From: Nageia nagi
Taxonomy: Eukaryota > Pinophyta
Reading direction: 5' to 3'
Length of the DNA: 64,000 nt
NCBI GenBank assembly: GCA_050084985.1
Contig: JBITNC010000001.1
Location: 176,824,001 to 176,888,000 of the forward strand
The notes below the pieces were generated by a model, which saw only the letters and a program-made list of their open reading frames with translations, made no database searches and was not told where the DNA came from. Positions within the stretch are counted from its first letter, which is position 1, and the number at the start of each line of letters is the position of its first letter. A program made the translations under genes and the position numbers. Positions 23,878-35,690 of this stretch are shown piece after piece.

Positions 23878-24050
23878 TTGGGAGATTGAAGGGTCAACCA
23901 CTATAGGCCACCCTGATGAGTTATACATGATCTTGTGAGAAACTAAAGCCACAATCACTATAGGCCATTCTAATGAATCATGTAACTATTGAGAAATTGA
24001 AAGTACAATTATTGTAGGCTTCTCTGATGAGTCATGCACCTCATGAGAAA
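23878..24050 (-). repeat. Three diverged ~54-bp tandem repeats
   Basis: The units start at about 23882, 23937 and 23991, each with GAGA then CACTATAGGC or TATTGTAGGC, then TGATGAGT or TAATGAAT, ending CATG. A fourth partial unit starts at 24045, and a more distant copy lies at about 24197. Read on the minus strand they give a repeated peptide (HDSSEKPTIIVLSIS, HDSLEWPIVIVALVS, NSSGWPIVVDPSISQ), so they may be the C-terminal repeats of the broken frame to the right. Confidence 0.6.
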
Positions 24051-24159
24051 AAATGGTGTCAACTGAGCTCTATAAGAGATCAAAAGAAACAAGTAAAAAA
24101 GTTAAACTAAATCATTATTTGAATTTATAACCACATCTAGATAAAAAAAATTTATTCAT

Positions 24160-25320
24160 AAAAATGCATTAAAAATTACCATAAATTAATGATAAGAGGT
24201 TGAAGAATCAACCATTGTAGATTGCACATGTGATCCATGTGCTTTGCTAGTAAAAGCGATATGAACAAAAATATCCTAAATAGTAAAAGTGTTTGAATGG
24301 TTAACTTGCAAGTACATATATATAAGTTCATTCAAATTTTATTAAAATTTTATGATTTAATTTACACACATGTGAAATTTTTTAAATATTATAATATACA
24401 TACCATGTATGGGTCAAAAGTTGTCTCATGTATATGTCTACCAAAAGAATCAATATGTTGACCTCAATCACCCAAAGATGTAGATCCATGCCTATATGCC
24501 TCATGTTCAGTATCACCAAATAACATATGTATAAATCCTTATGAATTTTATGGTGTGGATGATCCATGATGTAGTCCCTCCCACTCCACTAGGTCTTGAG
24601 CCATCACCTCCAACCTCAATGAACTTGGCTACCACATTGGAAACTTATTTAGTGAGGTTCCCTATAAGTTAACTCAATGATCCAAGTGCTAAAACTATGG
24701 TTGTATGATGGAAATGTGTAGGTATAATCAATATAAGAGGACTAATAAAAGGTGCAACATGAGTAGGTCATTTAGGATCAAGTCATGCCCCTCCAAACAT
24801 CTACTATAAACTACCCATACCAACACCATAAAATGCATGAATATCAAAAGAATTAGGATTTTCCTAATAATAAACTCCACCCATTAAAAAATGATGAAAT
24901 AAAAGGGTACATCACTATCACCACTATGTGGTGGATGATCAAAGACCATCCACCATTAGTTCTCAAAATGCACAGTGATCCCCTTATGCCTACACCAAAA
25001 AAATAAAAATTCTCTTTTGGGTGGGTGCCATTGGTTCTCCAATTATAGGATTCTTAAAATATTGACCTAAATCCCCTTTTGTAATGCAATAAGTCTCATT
25101 AATATATCACTTGGATAGGCTATCACTATAAGACCTCCTCCTCTCCTCTTTATGTGACTAGAAATCACCTATAGTCTGATCTATGGATGTAACTATATCA
25201 AATTTGGTTTGTATTAAAGTTTCAAACCATGTAAGGTGAAGGGGGATTTCTCTATACTCTAGTATCTCATGAATCCTACCCTAAATAGAAGCGATATTCT
25301 CAACTACAGTTTCTTACAAG
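24160..25320 (-). pseudogene. Unrecognised coding remnant
   Basis: Minus-strand frames are protein-like although broken. Near 25100-25300: IHEILEYREIPLHLTWFETL, IQTKFDIVTSIDQTIGDF, HKEERRRSYSDSLSK, CITKGDLGQYFKNPIIGEPM, APTQKRIFIFL. Near 24500-24850: NSFDIHAFYGVGMGSL, FIEVGGDGSRPSGVGGTT. Near 24400-24560: FIHMLFGDTEHEAYRHGSTS. Stops often stand where Gln or Trp would fit. I do not recognise the family; a transposon-encoded protein is likely from context only. Confidence 0.4.
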
Positions 25321-25350
25321 CAAGCATCCGCAGGTAATGGGGGTTCTTGA

Positions 25351-25656
<306 letters not shown>

Positions 25657-25659
25657 GGT

Positions 25660-27120
25660 CACCTACATGAATTAACAATTAGAAGAACAAATATAACTAC
25701 AATAAATTTAAAGAGATCTACATAAATCCTAACTTGATATAGTTCAAATCTATATAACATTGAATTGAGATAATAATTTTATATTCACCAAACATCCATA
25801 CTAAATGATATTTATAAATTTTTTTAATGAAACATTATAGTTACACAACCCAATTTTGAATTCATATATACAACTCAAGTTCAATATAAACAAACTTAAA
25901 GGTTAATATAAATATTAAAGAACATAATGCATTCTATGAATCAATAATAACAAATTTAAAATCTTCAAAAGGTGGCAATGGGGAAAAATAGGATTAAGGA
26001 AACCTATATGTTTAAGCTAAGTCCAAGGTTAGAGGAATTTTTTAAAAAAGAATGAGTCAAGAAAATTGAGCATGTTTTGGTTGCAAATAGTTTAAGTGTT
26101 TTCTTTAAAAACTCTTTCAATATGTTCCATTATGGGAGCTTGGTAAGAGGTTATGTATCTATCCATCAAAGAGTACTTATGGATGTATAAAGATTAAGCT
26201 ATTACTTAAATATACAAGATAATGTATTCATTATCAAGTGAGAAGACTAAATGACCTTTATAAGGTTCATAAATTTCAAGCTCTATGTCAAGTAAAAATA
26301 ATTTTCATACATAAAGTTCAGGAAGTAGCATAATGGGAAGGATTTAGAAATGTAGAGTTTATCTATAACAACCAAAATTGCATGTGATTAATGATTTAGA
26401 AAGTTCCTCTTTGAAGATGATTTTATGAATATAGTCAAAGAAGCAAGGGAGGTTTTGGAGATAAGTTGGAGTATAATAGAGTTGGTAATGGAAAAAAAGA
26501 TTCATTTAGGATATTTGGATAATTTTGAGATTCAAAATTATTATTAGGAAGGAAATAAAGTAATATATTTGATGGAAAATATTGGAGTATGACTCCAATA
26601 CCTTAAAAGTTGGTGTTCTAAGTTTCCTCAAGAGCTCATTCTAATAATAAATAGTGAAGGGATGTAGCATAACCTATTAGAGTATTAGGGAAATATAGGC
26701 AATAATAATGAATAAGATGGTAGATAATATTAGGCTCATCTAAAATGATAGCTTGTATTATCATAAAATATTGAAAAATACATATAATAGAGCACATGAT
26801 CTTTCACACACCTCAAAGTAGGATCACATGATATCATTTTGCATAAAAAGTATAGTTTTGCATTACTGAAGGGGAAATGAGAGAAATTCAAGTAGTCATT
26901 TATGCAAGCGATACATATGACATATTTCAAATGATAAGTCTTAGCTATATCTTTTGTGTGGGATCTCATGCACCATGAAGTCTTTTCCCTTATGAAACAC
27001 TACTGTGTGATCTCATTTTCTTTAGGATAAGAGTGAGCAAGGCCTTAGGATAAGAGTGTGGAAAGAGAACAAAGTGAGCATAATGATATGGGGTTTAAAG
27101 AATATAGATTATATACTATT
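25660..27120. other. AT-rich DNA with weak plus-strand coding traces
   Basis: 25660-26370 shows nothing. Around 26400-26990 a plus-strand frame gives protein-like pieces (FLFEDDFMNIVKEAREVLEI, SWSIIELVMEKKIHLGYLDN, LILIINSEGM) broken by stops. This may be the upstream part of the remnant at 27130-28097. No family recognised. Confidence 0.35.
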
Positions 27121-27129
27121 AAAGGTTGA

Positions 27130-28097
27130 CTCAAAAGTAATTCATTTTATGGATTAGTAAGGCCTCCTAGACTTCTTCAAGAAGTTTTTGGATTTTGATG
27201 AAGCTATAATTCATCATTTTGCTAATTTTTGGACAAACAACCAATTGGAGGTTAATGTTATAAGATTCACCATCTTGATGATCTTAATAGAATAAGTTGA
27301 ACAATATTTCTTGACGCTAGGGAAGTGGTATTAAGAAAGAAAATAATCCAAGTGGCATAATTGATTTTCTCAAGAAAGAGGTGGCTTTTTATTGTCTTTA
27401 ATTTGATATCTCATGAGATTCCTTGTTTAAACCTTAGGATAAAATTTTAATAGATATAATGCATTATTTAATGTTGGAAGGGAGGTTTAGAAAAAAATAT
27501 TTTTTACCACATTATTATCCTAAACTTAATATGCAAGAAAAAATCAATGAATATCCCCTTTTTTCTTTATATTTCTTTTAAGAAGTTTATCTAAAAGCTC
27601 AAGGAGGCCAAGAGTAAATCATTGTTCACTAGGATCTATTGAAACTCTTGGTCATTCACATGGAAAAAAGCAAGGTTTAATAAGTATTTTGGGGGCTCTT
27701 CCCATATGAGTGGCCTTTTTATAATAAAGGTTCAACTACTCTTAAGTGCATAAATAAACGAGTTAGGGGAAAACAACAAAGAGATGAAATATTTAATAGA
27801 ATTGAAAAAAAATATCATCTTCAAAAAAGGAAGAGACCACCTATATGCAGAATAAGAAGGAAAAGCATAAGGCTTAGCTCATGCAAGTGAGTAGCTTGGC
27901 TAAATTTAATATGCACTCCCTATGGATCTCACATGAGATTAGAAAGAATGATAACCATTAAATATTTAGAGGACCTAATAAATAAGGAAGATTATGCTAG
28001 GAAGAATGATAGGTAGAGGAAGAAATTATTTGAGTTTATAGAACCTAGACATCAAAAGGATTCTCAAGTCCCCTCCATAGCAAAAAGAGGTCAATAG
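27130..28097 (+). pseudogene. Unrecognised coding remnant interrupted by the copia insertion
   Basis: Overlapping plus-strand frames read LDFFKKFLDFDEAIIHHFAN, FWTNNQLEVNVIRFTI, VEQYFLTLGKWY, then in another frame SGIIDFLKKEVAFYCL and FDISHEIPCLNLRIKF, and later NKRVRGKQQRDEIFNRIEKK and RKRPPICRIRRKSIRLSSCK. The pattern is like the N-terminal proteins carried by some large plant retroelements, but I cannot name it. The 506-bp copia LTR begins at 28098 and breaks the frame; 36685 onward does not show a clear continuation. Confidence 0.4.
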
Positions 28098-28603
28098 TGT
28101 TAGAATTTGTAATGAAATATTGTGAATATCTAAACTCCTTGTAAATTCAATTAATCACTTAAGGGTATGTAGATACCTTAAGAGATTAATTGAATTCTTT
28201 AATATGTAGACTTTGACTTTACCAAAGTGGTTAGTTGGTAGGTTGAAGTTAGGTGATACATTTAATGTAACCCTAACCTTACCCTTGGGTTAAAGGAAGG
28301 TTAGGGAGGTGCTCTCAAGCTATAAATAGAGGGCCTCTCCTCTTATAACATATCTAAGTTTTGGAGTAAGATTACTCTACTTGGTTGTGTAGGAGAGAGC
28401 AAGAGAATAGTTGTAAGAGAGACATAGATTGAGAATAGAGAACTAGTTGTGGATGTACTCCCAAGGAGGGAGGAACCACATTATATTGGTGTCATATTGT
28501 GTGAATGATGTTCTTAGAATTATAGATGTGTTATCTTGTGTACACTTGAGTTTCCTAGTCTTAGGTCCCAGAGGATTTGTTTAGATATAGTTCAAATCCT
28601 TCA
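28098..28603 (+). repeat. 5' LTR of the copia element
   Basis: Begins TGTTAGAATT and ends AATCCTTCA (TG...CA). Contains a TATA box at 28321-28328. Compared with the 3' LTR it differs by seven substitutions and no indel. Confidence 0.97.
28321..28328 (+). promoter_or_regulatory. TATA box of the copia 5' LTR
   Basis: TATAAATA followed by GAGGGCCTCTCC, placed mid-LTR as expected at the U3/R border. The same motif is at 36402-36409 in the 3' LTR and is cut by the window start in the LTR at 1-260. Transcription would start about 25-30 bases downstream. Confidence 0.75.
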
Positions 28604-28605
28604 AT

Positions 28606-28618
28606 TGGTATCAGAGCC
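28606..28618 (+). other. Primer binding site of the copia element
   Basis: TGGTATCAGAGCC, 2 bases after the LTR end, complementary to the 3' end of initiator-methionine tRNA. Confidence 0.95.
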
Positions 28619-31444
28619 TTGTTGTGGAAGCTCTTCTTTTGGTGTGGAAGCTACATCTTGGAGGTTCTTCATCCTTCTTCATTCCTCATCTTACACCCCA
28701 TTGGTGAGGTAAATTTTAAGAAAAGGTATAAAGTTCCTCCTTATTTGATCATTTTTTTTTGGATTATTGCATTAGCTACTAACATATTTTGTGAGATATT
28801 AGAGCTTATTTCTTGCAAAATATGATTAAAATGACAATGCAAGTTTGTTTTTCTATACTAACCTCTTATGATAGTAGCATTTTTTTTACAAAAATGCTCA
28901 ATACATGCTATATTTTTTAAGAGGATGCTATGAAATGCCAATATTTATACTAACATTTTTTATGTTATATGTTAGTAGTATTATGTTATTACTATTTGCT
29001 TAAAAAATAGTACTATATTATTGTGACATTTCTCCTACATATACTACCATGTTTTATGTTAATGGTATTTGTTTAGTGAGGCATGAACATTTAAAAACAA
29101 AATTTTAGAAAGGAGGACAATTTTTTTAAGGGCACAATAATATATTACTGGCACCATAATATATATATTAAATTGGTTTAAACTATAGTCAAAATTATCT
29201 CTATATATATATATTTTTATTTTAAATTTGTTTAAAATAAAATATATATATATATATTTTTTATATTTTAAATCTATTTCAAACAAAAATAATCAAATAT
29301 ATATATATATTATTTATATTTTAAATTCATTTAAAATATAATAAAACAAAAAAACTATAGGGCGGGTCAGGGCAAAATACAAACTAAATTATTATCATGT
29401 TAAATAAATTATTTTTACAAACGGGGGGGGGGGGGGGTCAAATCCATAGCGTGGCCTCTCGCGTGATTTCTCCTCCTCTCGATTGGCCATACGCCCACCT
29501 TCGTGCTCCTTTGGCTCCGTTGCATGGCCTCCATTGCGCGTGGCCCCTGTTGGTGAGAGCACGTGAATCATTTGGTAACATGCATGATCTAGACATAGTT
29601 TCATGACATGCAATGTTCATAGGCTATGCACAAAATGAATCAGCTCTATTTGATGTGGTGCAGGATGCAGACCACATTTCTTGGCATGCAGTGCTCACAA
29701 GATATGCCTAGCATGCACACGTTGTTTCCCATGTTGCATGCTATAGACTCAAGTTATCGCAAGATATGCACTGCTCATCGGCTATGCACCCACCAGCTAC
29801 ATTGCAACATTGGGTATCTCCCTCTACGCGTGACCTCCACTTCTCTGTCCTGGCATCCAATCCTCGCAGGATCTGCCCATAGCGTTTCATGTTACTTTGT
29901 GATGCCCACATGGATTTGATGGAGGGCTCCGTGTTTACATGCTTGTCCATACTCGCAGGGCCATGTTGTGAAGGCCCGTGAAGTGTTTACCAAGCTGCAC
30001 GACTACGTTGGCCGCCCCTTATACTCTCCTCCCTCATCACCTTGACATCATGCTCACGGTTGGTCAACCACCGGCTGGCCACCCCACATGACCTCCACCA
30101 CTCTACGTGACCTCCTTGCCACCTTGGACTTCCTCTGCAGCCTAGCTTCTCAACCTCCATGAGGCTTACACATGGCCCTTTTTAATTTTCTTTGTCCACC
30201 TTTAGTTGTTGGGTCTTTAATTTTTTTTACCCACTCCCAATTTGATTTGATTTTTTTTTGCCTTAGTCACACTTCAATATTTTAAAGTTTACCCCTTAAG
30301 TGGCAAAAAGGAAAAACTCCCACTTAAACATAATTTTTTAGCATCCAAGTTGTTAGCACTTTAAGTAAACATGGGGGGATTTTTATCATTTTTTACTTAA
30401 ATCTAAAATAGATCTTGCATGTTATGCTAAATAGATCTTGCATGCTAAATAGATCTTGCATGTGATGCTAAATAGATCTTGCATGTTACTTAAATGTTTA
30501 TGTTATGCTAAATGGATCTTGCATGCTAAGTTTAAAATGCATGCCTCTTAACATTGTTAGGATTAAAGCATGCTTAGTACTTAAATTTATAAGTTAAAAT
30601 GCATGATGCATGTTTAAAACTTAATTTTAAGTCATGGACTAATACATGTTTAAGTTATGGATTAATGCTAAATAAGACTTAGCATTTGAAAAATGCATTA
30701 TTTTTGAACTTGAGCAAAAATATGAAAAATGTAAAAGTCCTTTAGGGTTAGTACAAAACCCATTGGACTCAATTTTGGCCTCTTAAGGTTTCAAGTTCGT
30801 GTGGATGGAGTATTTTCATTTTACTTTATATTTTTGCACATTTGCTTGCAATACGCAAAAATTTGAAAAGTAACCCCTAAAATGAATACATCCACACGTA
30901 TTTTCCACAACATGACTTGTTTGGGGAGCCATGAGGTGAGGACAGGGCAGACTGGAGCCTTTTTAGTCTGAAGAACCGAGTGGTGGTAAGTTCGTCTTAA
31001 TTGCCCCTAAGACCTCTATTGGATTGGACATAACTCTATTAGGTGGATAGGCATGTGTGTAGTGATACCACATGTCTGCACGTCCATTCAGGGATTATCC
31101 TGATAACCTAGGAGGAAAACTAAAAACCTTAATCAAGATAATTAAAATGGCCGGTCCAAGATATGTCGGATCCTTGGAAAATAGTTAGTACTTCTCCTTG
31201 TGAGAGTATATTACTGACCAAGGTGAACTGGTTGAGGACTGGTAGTACCTGGGCTCCACCTTGCGGGCATCCAGGTGAAGGCCTAATTCTATACAAGAAA
31301 ACAACCCCAACTTTATCCTTCTATGGATCATGGTTAATAAGTTTCCACATGTGGGACATGTTTTCTTATTAGATGTTTTATTTGTATAGATGGAAAATTG
31401 TAAAAGTTTGCATTCTTATTGCATATTTACTCTTTTTTGTAGCA
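28619..31444 (+). other. Unusually long copia leader with GC-rich insert and repeats
   Basis: About 2.8 kb separate the primer site from the gag ATG, against roughly 1.2 kb in the sister element at 5227-9058. The last part (about 30740-31370) is shared with that sister. The first part is AT-rich. From 29423 a run of 15 G opens a GC-rich block reaching about 30180 that contrasts sharply with its surroundings. Diverged units of the type GGCATGCAGTGCTCACAAGA occur at about 29604, 29681, 29758, 29850 and 29936. Five copies of AAATAGATCTTGCATG lie at 30406-30528. No convincing gene is inside; short open frames on both strands of the GC-rich block look fortuitous. Confidence 0.75.
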
Positions 31445-32248
31445 ATGGTTGAAACCTTCGTTCCCAAGCATATACTCGATGGTTCCAACTTTGGAATATG
31501 GGAACCTCGTATGAAAGCCAAGTTACAAGCAAGGAAGCCATGGTAGATAGTTAGTGAAGACTTGGTCGCTCCTACTGATGAGAAGGCTCTTGAAGTATAC
31601 AACTCAAAGAATGAGTTAGCAACTTCAATGATTTATCGTGTAGTTTTAGATGATGTCCTTCTCATGATCTCTTCATCAACTTCAGCAAAGGAAGCTTGGG
31701 ATAGGCTAAAGAAAATTTACCTTGGGTCCAAGTTTTCAAGGAGGTTTACCATTCTACAAAAGTTGTTGCAGTATCGACAAAGTGAAGATGAAAGTGCCTC
31801 CATCTACTTAAATAAAATCATTGACCTCAAGACACAACTGGTTGGTTGTGGGTGCAACTGGATCAATGATGAGTTCATGGTATTCATCATTCTTCAAAGC
31901 CTTACTACAAAGTTCAGCAACTTTGTCATAGTTATGGAAACAAGGCTCGATGATGAAGAAGATGTCATCTCACTTGATAACCTTTCTAGACTCCTTCTGA
32001 AACATGAGGAAACTTTGAACAAGAAAATGTTGAACCTTTCTCCAAAGGACAATAGCATTGCTCTAGGAGCAACCAAAACTCCTTTCAAGAAAAAGTTCAA
32101 ACATTATAAATTCAAAGACAACAAGTCCTCATCTACCTTTAGGAAGTATGACACAAAGGGCAACAACAACAATCATGGCAACTACAGGCACAGGAATGAC
32201 AAAGTTGGATCAAGCAATCCAACACCTCAAGAAAAGTTTGATGGAACT

Positions 32249-32290
32249 TGTAACTTTTGTGGTATCTTTGGGCACAAAGAGTATGATTAT
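32249..32290 (+). other. Damaged nucleocapsid zinc knuckle
   Basis: The CX2CX4HX4C motif of the copia nucleocapsid reads C-C-H-Y: the last Cys codon is TAT at 32288-32290. TGT to TAT is again a G-to-A change. It would impair genomic RNA binding even without the stop codons. Confidence 0.85.
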
Positions 32291-35200
32291 CACAAAAAGA
32301 AATTTGCTCAAAAAGGTAAGGGTAATGCAAATGTGAGAACTTTTAATACTAGAAAGAAGAACAAGCATACTGCTACTATTGCCTACTACTCAATGACTCA
32401 AACTATTTCAAATGATTAGATTGTTGATTCAGGATGCACTAATCACATGTGTTATGAAAAGGATAAGTTTGAAAACTTTCATAAGTACAAGAAGGATGCA
32501 GTTGTGATAGGTGATAATACAGTCCTTGATGTTCACGGAATAGGGAGTGTGAAGATTCATGGAAAGACTCTTGATAATGTCTTTTATGTGCCTAAACTAA
32601 GGATGAATCTCATCTCCGTGATTCAGATTACAAGGAAAGGATGCTCATTTGAGTTTACCTCACACTCCTGGTGTGTTAAGAAAGGACTTGCCACCTTGAT
32701 GAAAGGATCAGTAAAGGATGACCTTTATATTATGGATCAAGTAACTTCAAAGATTTGTCTTGCTGCAAATGTTTGTTCAAAAGGTAATCTTTGGCATCAA
32801 CGATTAGGACACCTTAACCACAAGAGTATTCAAGATATGAAAACTCAAGAACTTGTGGAAGGTTTACCTAATATTTCACCCACAATTGGTCTTTGTGAAA
32901 GGTGCATTCTAGGAAAGATGAATAGGCAAAAGTTTGAAAAAGATAAGGCAACTCGGGCTACTCATCCTCTTCAGCTTGTACATTCAGATTTGATGGGTCC
33001 TTTTCATACTAAGTCACTAGGTGGAGCTTCTTATGTTCTGACCTTCATTGATGAATTCAGTAGGATGACATTTGGTTATCTACTTGAGCACAAGGATCAA
33101 ACTTTTGACAGGTTTAAAGACTTCAAGGCACTTGTTGAAAATCAAACTGATTTTAAGATCAAGATGCTGAGATCTGATAATGGGGGTGAATATAATAGCA
33201 ATGAATTTAACAACTATTGTGTTAAACATGGGATTAAGTGACAATTCACAATCCCTTACACCCCTCAACAAAATGGAGTTGCTGAAAGGAAGAATCGCAC
33301 CATTATGGAAATGGCAAGATGCATGTTGGGCAACCTTCCTAGTTTCTTATGGGGCGAAGCTGTTCACACCCTAAATAGGTGTCCTACTAAGGTAGTTGAA
33401 GGTAAAACTCCATATGAAGCATGGACATGAAAGAAACCTAACCTCTCACACTTCAGAGTCTTCGATTGTGATGCATTTGCCTTCATTACCTCAGAGAAAA
33501 GAAAGAAGCTAGATAAATGATCAAAAAAATACATCTTTGTGGGGTATGATAATCAGCATAGAGGTTACAGACTCTATTCTTCATCCCATAAAATAGGCTT
33601 TGTTTCTAGGGATGTCAAGTTTAATGAACTTTCTGAGGATATGACCTCTCATGCTGAGGTGTCTGATACAGATGATTCTTTGCCTACACCTAACTGGTTG
33701 GATAATCATGTAGGGAAGTCACCACAAGAGCAAAATTCTCTAGCTCAGAGAATTACAAGAAGTATGACCTTGAATAAATCCTTATTTGCCAAAATTGATA
33801 ATATGAATGAGCCATCAACATTCAAAGAAGCTTCCAAGCAAGAATGTTGGATGGAAGGTATGAAAGTTGAGTATGAGGCACTCATGAAAAATGAAACTTG
33901 GGATTTGGTTCCTTATCCCAATGAGAAAAATGTGATTGGCAATAAATGGATATACAAGGTCAAGTACAATTCTGATGGAAAAATTGAAAAGTACAAAGCA
34001 AGGTTAGTGGCCAAAGGATTCACTCAAAAATATGGTATTGATTATGAGGAAACCTTTGCTCCTATGGCCAAAATGCCTACTGTCAGAATAATTCTTGCTC
34101 TTTCTATAGCTCAAGGATGGAAAGCTTTTCAACCTGATGTCAAGAGTGCATTTCTCAATGGTGACTTGGATGTTGAAATCTACATGAATCAACCAGAAGG
34201 ATTTATTCTAGAAGGAAACAAGTCTCTTGTGTGTAAGCTAAAGAAGTCTTTGTATGGACTTAAGCAAGCACCTAGAGCATGGTACAAGAAAATTTTAGGA
34301 TTCTTTGTAGATATTGGTTTTTCCAAGTGCTTCTCAGATTCAGATCTATATGTACTCAATCAAGGAAAAGACGTGATCATAATTCTCCTTTATGTGGATG
34401 ATCTTCTCATAACAGGCAATAATATTGAAATCATCCAAGAGTGCATCTCCAAAATCAAGGCAACATTTGAAATGACTGATCTAGGTCTATTGCATTACTA
34501 TCTTGGGATGCAAGTATACCAACACAAAGATTGTACTTATCTTAGTCAATCTAAGTATATATCATACATCTTGCAAAAGTTTGGAATGGAGGAGTGTAAA
34601 TATGCTGCAATACCTATTTCTCTTGGAATTGTTGTATCACTGAGCTCAGATTCTCAGTTGGTTGATGCTACAGCTTATAGATAATTGATTGGTAGTCTTC
34701 TATATCTGACTATCTCTCATCCTAATATTGCCTTTGCAGTGAATCTAATGGCACGATTCATGCAAAAACCATATGTTGAACACCTCAATACTGTTAAGCA
34801 AATCTTGAGGTATGTCGCAGGGACAAAGGATCTTGCTCTTAAGTATTCCAAAGTGCTCTCGATTGTTCTCTCAGGGTTCTCAGATTCTAATTATGGGGGA
34901 GATAGAGATGATAGAAAATTAACCTCTGCATATGTGTTTAGCATTGGTTCAAGTGCTATCTCTTGGGCTTCCAAGAAGCAACCTACTGTGACTCTTTCTA
35001 CCACTGAAGCCGAATATCGAGCCATGTCTGTTGCCACCCAAGAAGCTATTTGGCTAAGACATCTTTTGAATGAAATTTGGTATAAGCAAAATGGCCCATC
35101 TCTTATTTCGTCAGACAATCAATTGGCTATCTCTTTGGCTAAGAATCTTGTGTTCCATCAACGAACCAAACATGTAGAAATCCAAGCTCATTTTATCAGG

Positions 35201-35337
35201 GAGAAGGTTCTAGATGACATCATACACTTGCAGTATTGTTCATCTACTGAAAACTCTGCTGATTTGTTCACCAAGCCCCTTCCTGAAGCTCAGTTCTACA
35301 AGCTTAGGGATTCTCTTGGGTTGGTGAAGTTGCCCTC

Positions 35338-35348
35338 AAGGGGGAGTG
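35338..35348 (+). other. Polypurine-tract-like copy at the end of pol
   Basis: AAGGGGGAGTG overlaps the last codons of pol (RGSEV then stop at 35354) and is identical over 11 bases to the real polypurine tract and LTR start at 36170-36180. In many copia elements such a tract directly precedes the 3' LTR just after pol, so this may be the ancestral tract. Confidence 0.7.
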
Positions 35349-35414
35349 AAGTTTAAACTTTTGTTAGTGATGACAACTTCACCTCTAAGAGGCCTTTTTG
35401 ATTGTACATTCTAG

Positions 35415-35690
35415 ACCTCCGTGGTAAGTTTTCTCTGCGTGATAAACTTGTTGTACAATTATTGTTATAGAGTGTTGATTATTTTATACCTCCGTGGTAA
35501 GTTTGCTCTACGTGACAAACTTGTTGTACATTGTATACCTCCATGGTGAGTTTGCTCTGCGTGAGAAACATGTACAAATTTTGAGCATATAATTAATATA
35601 CCTCCATGGTAAGTTCGCTCTGCGTGGGGAACTTGTTGTACATTCTATACCTCCGTGGTGAGTTTGCTCTGCATGAGAAACTCGTTGTAT
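35415..35690 (+). repeat. Five tandem stem-loop repeats in the copia 3' untranslated region
   Basis: Units begin with ACCTCC at 35415, 35488, 35537, 35600 and 35649. Each holds GCTCTGCGTGAG-like loop sequence between two short inverted arms: 35426-35431 with 35444-35449; 35499-35505 with 35516-35522; 35550-35553 with 35566-35569 (weakened); 35611-35616 with 35629-35634; 35660-35665 with 35678-35683. Stems differ between units by paired changes (T-A to C-G in unit 4, A-T to G-C in unit 5), so base pairing is kept. Four units also carry a TTGTTGTA tail. Function unknown; an RNA packaging, export or stability signal is possible. Confidence 0.85.

Larger units (their letters stand above)
31445..35356 (+). 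pseudogene. copia gag-pol polyprotein, one frame with six nonsense codons
   Basis: From the ATG at 31445 to the TAA at 35354-35356 a single frame of 1,303 codons encodes the whole polyprotein with no frameshift. Gag is at about residues 1-270; a zinc knuckle starts at residue 269 (CNFCGIFGHKEYDY, last Cys changed to Tyr); protease active site VDSGCTNHM with Asp at 328; pre-integrase zinc region WHQRLGHLNH and CERC; integrase acids at 515, 578 and 614, giving the D,D35E spacing; reverse transcriptase YVDD at 983; RNase H with SDSNYGGD and TEAEYRA to the end. Stops: 31544 (TAG), 32417 (TAG), 33239 (TGA), 33428 (TGA), 33518 (TGA), 34682 (TAA). Five look like C-to-T or G-to-A changes of Trp, Arg or Gln codons; the one at 33428 replaces a Gly, judged from the sister copy (WMGKKPN at 5227-5427). 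Confidence 0.95.

Noticed and set aside
29395-29950. Overlapping open frames on both strands of the GC-rich leader block (60-97 codons)
   Set aside because: Long frames on both strands are expected where stop codons are rare in GC-rich DNA; no motif and no conservation in the sister copia leader.
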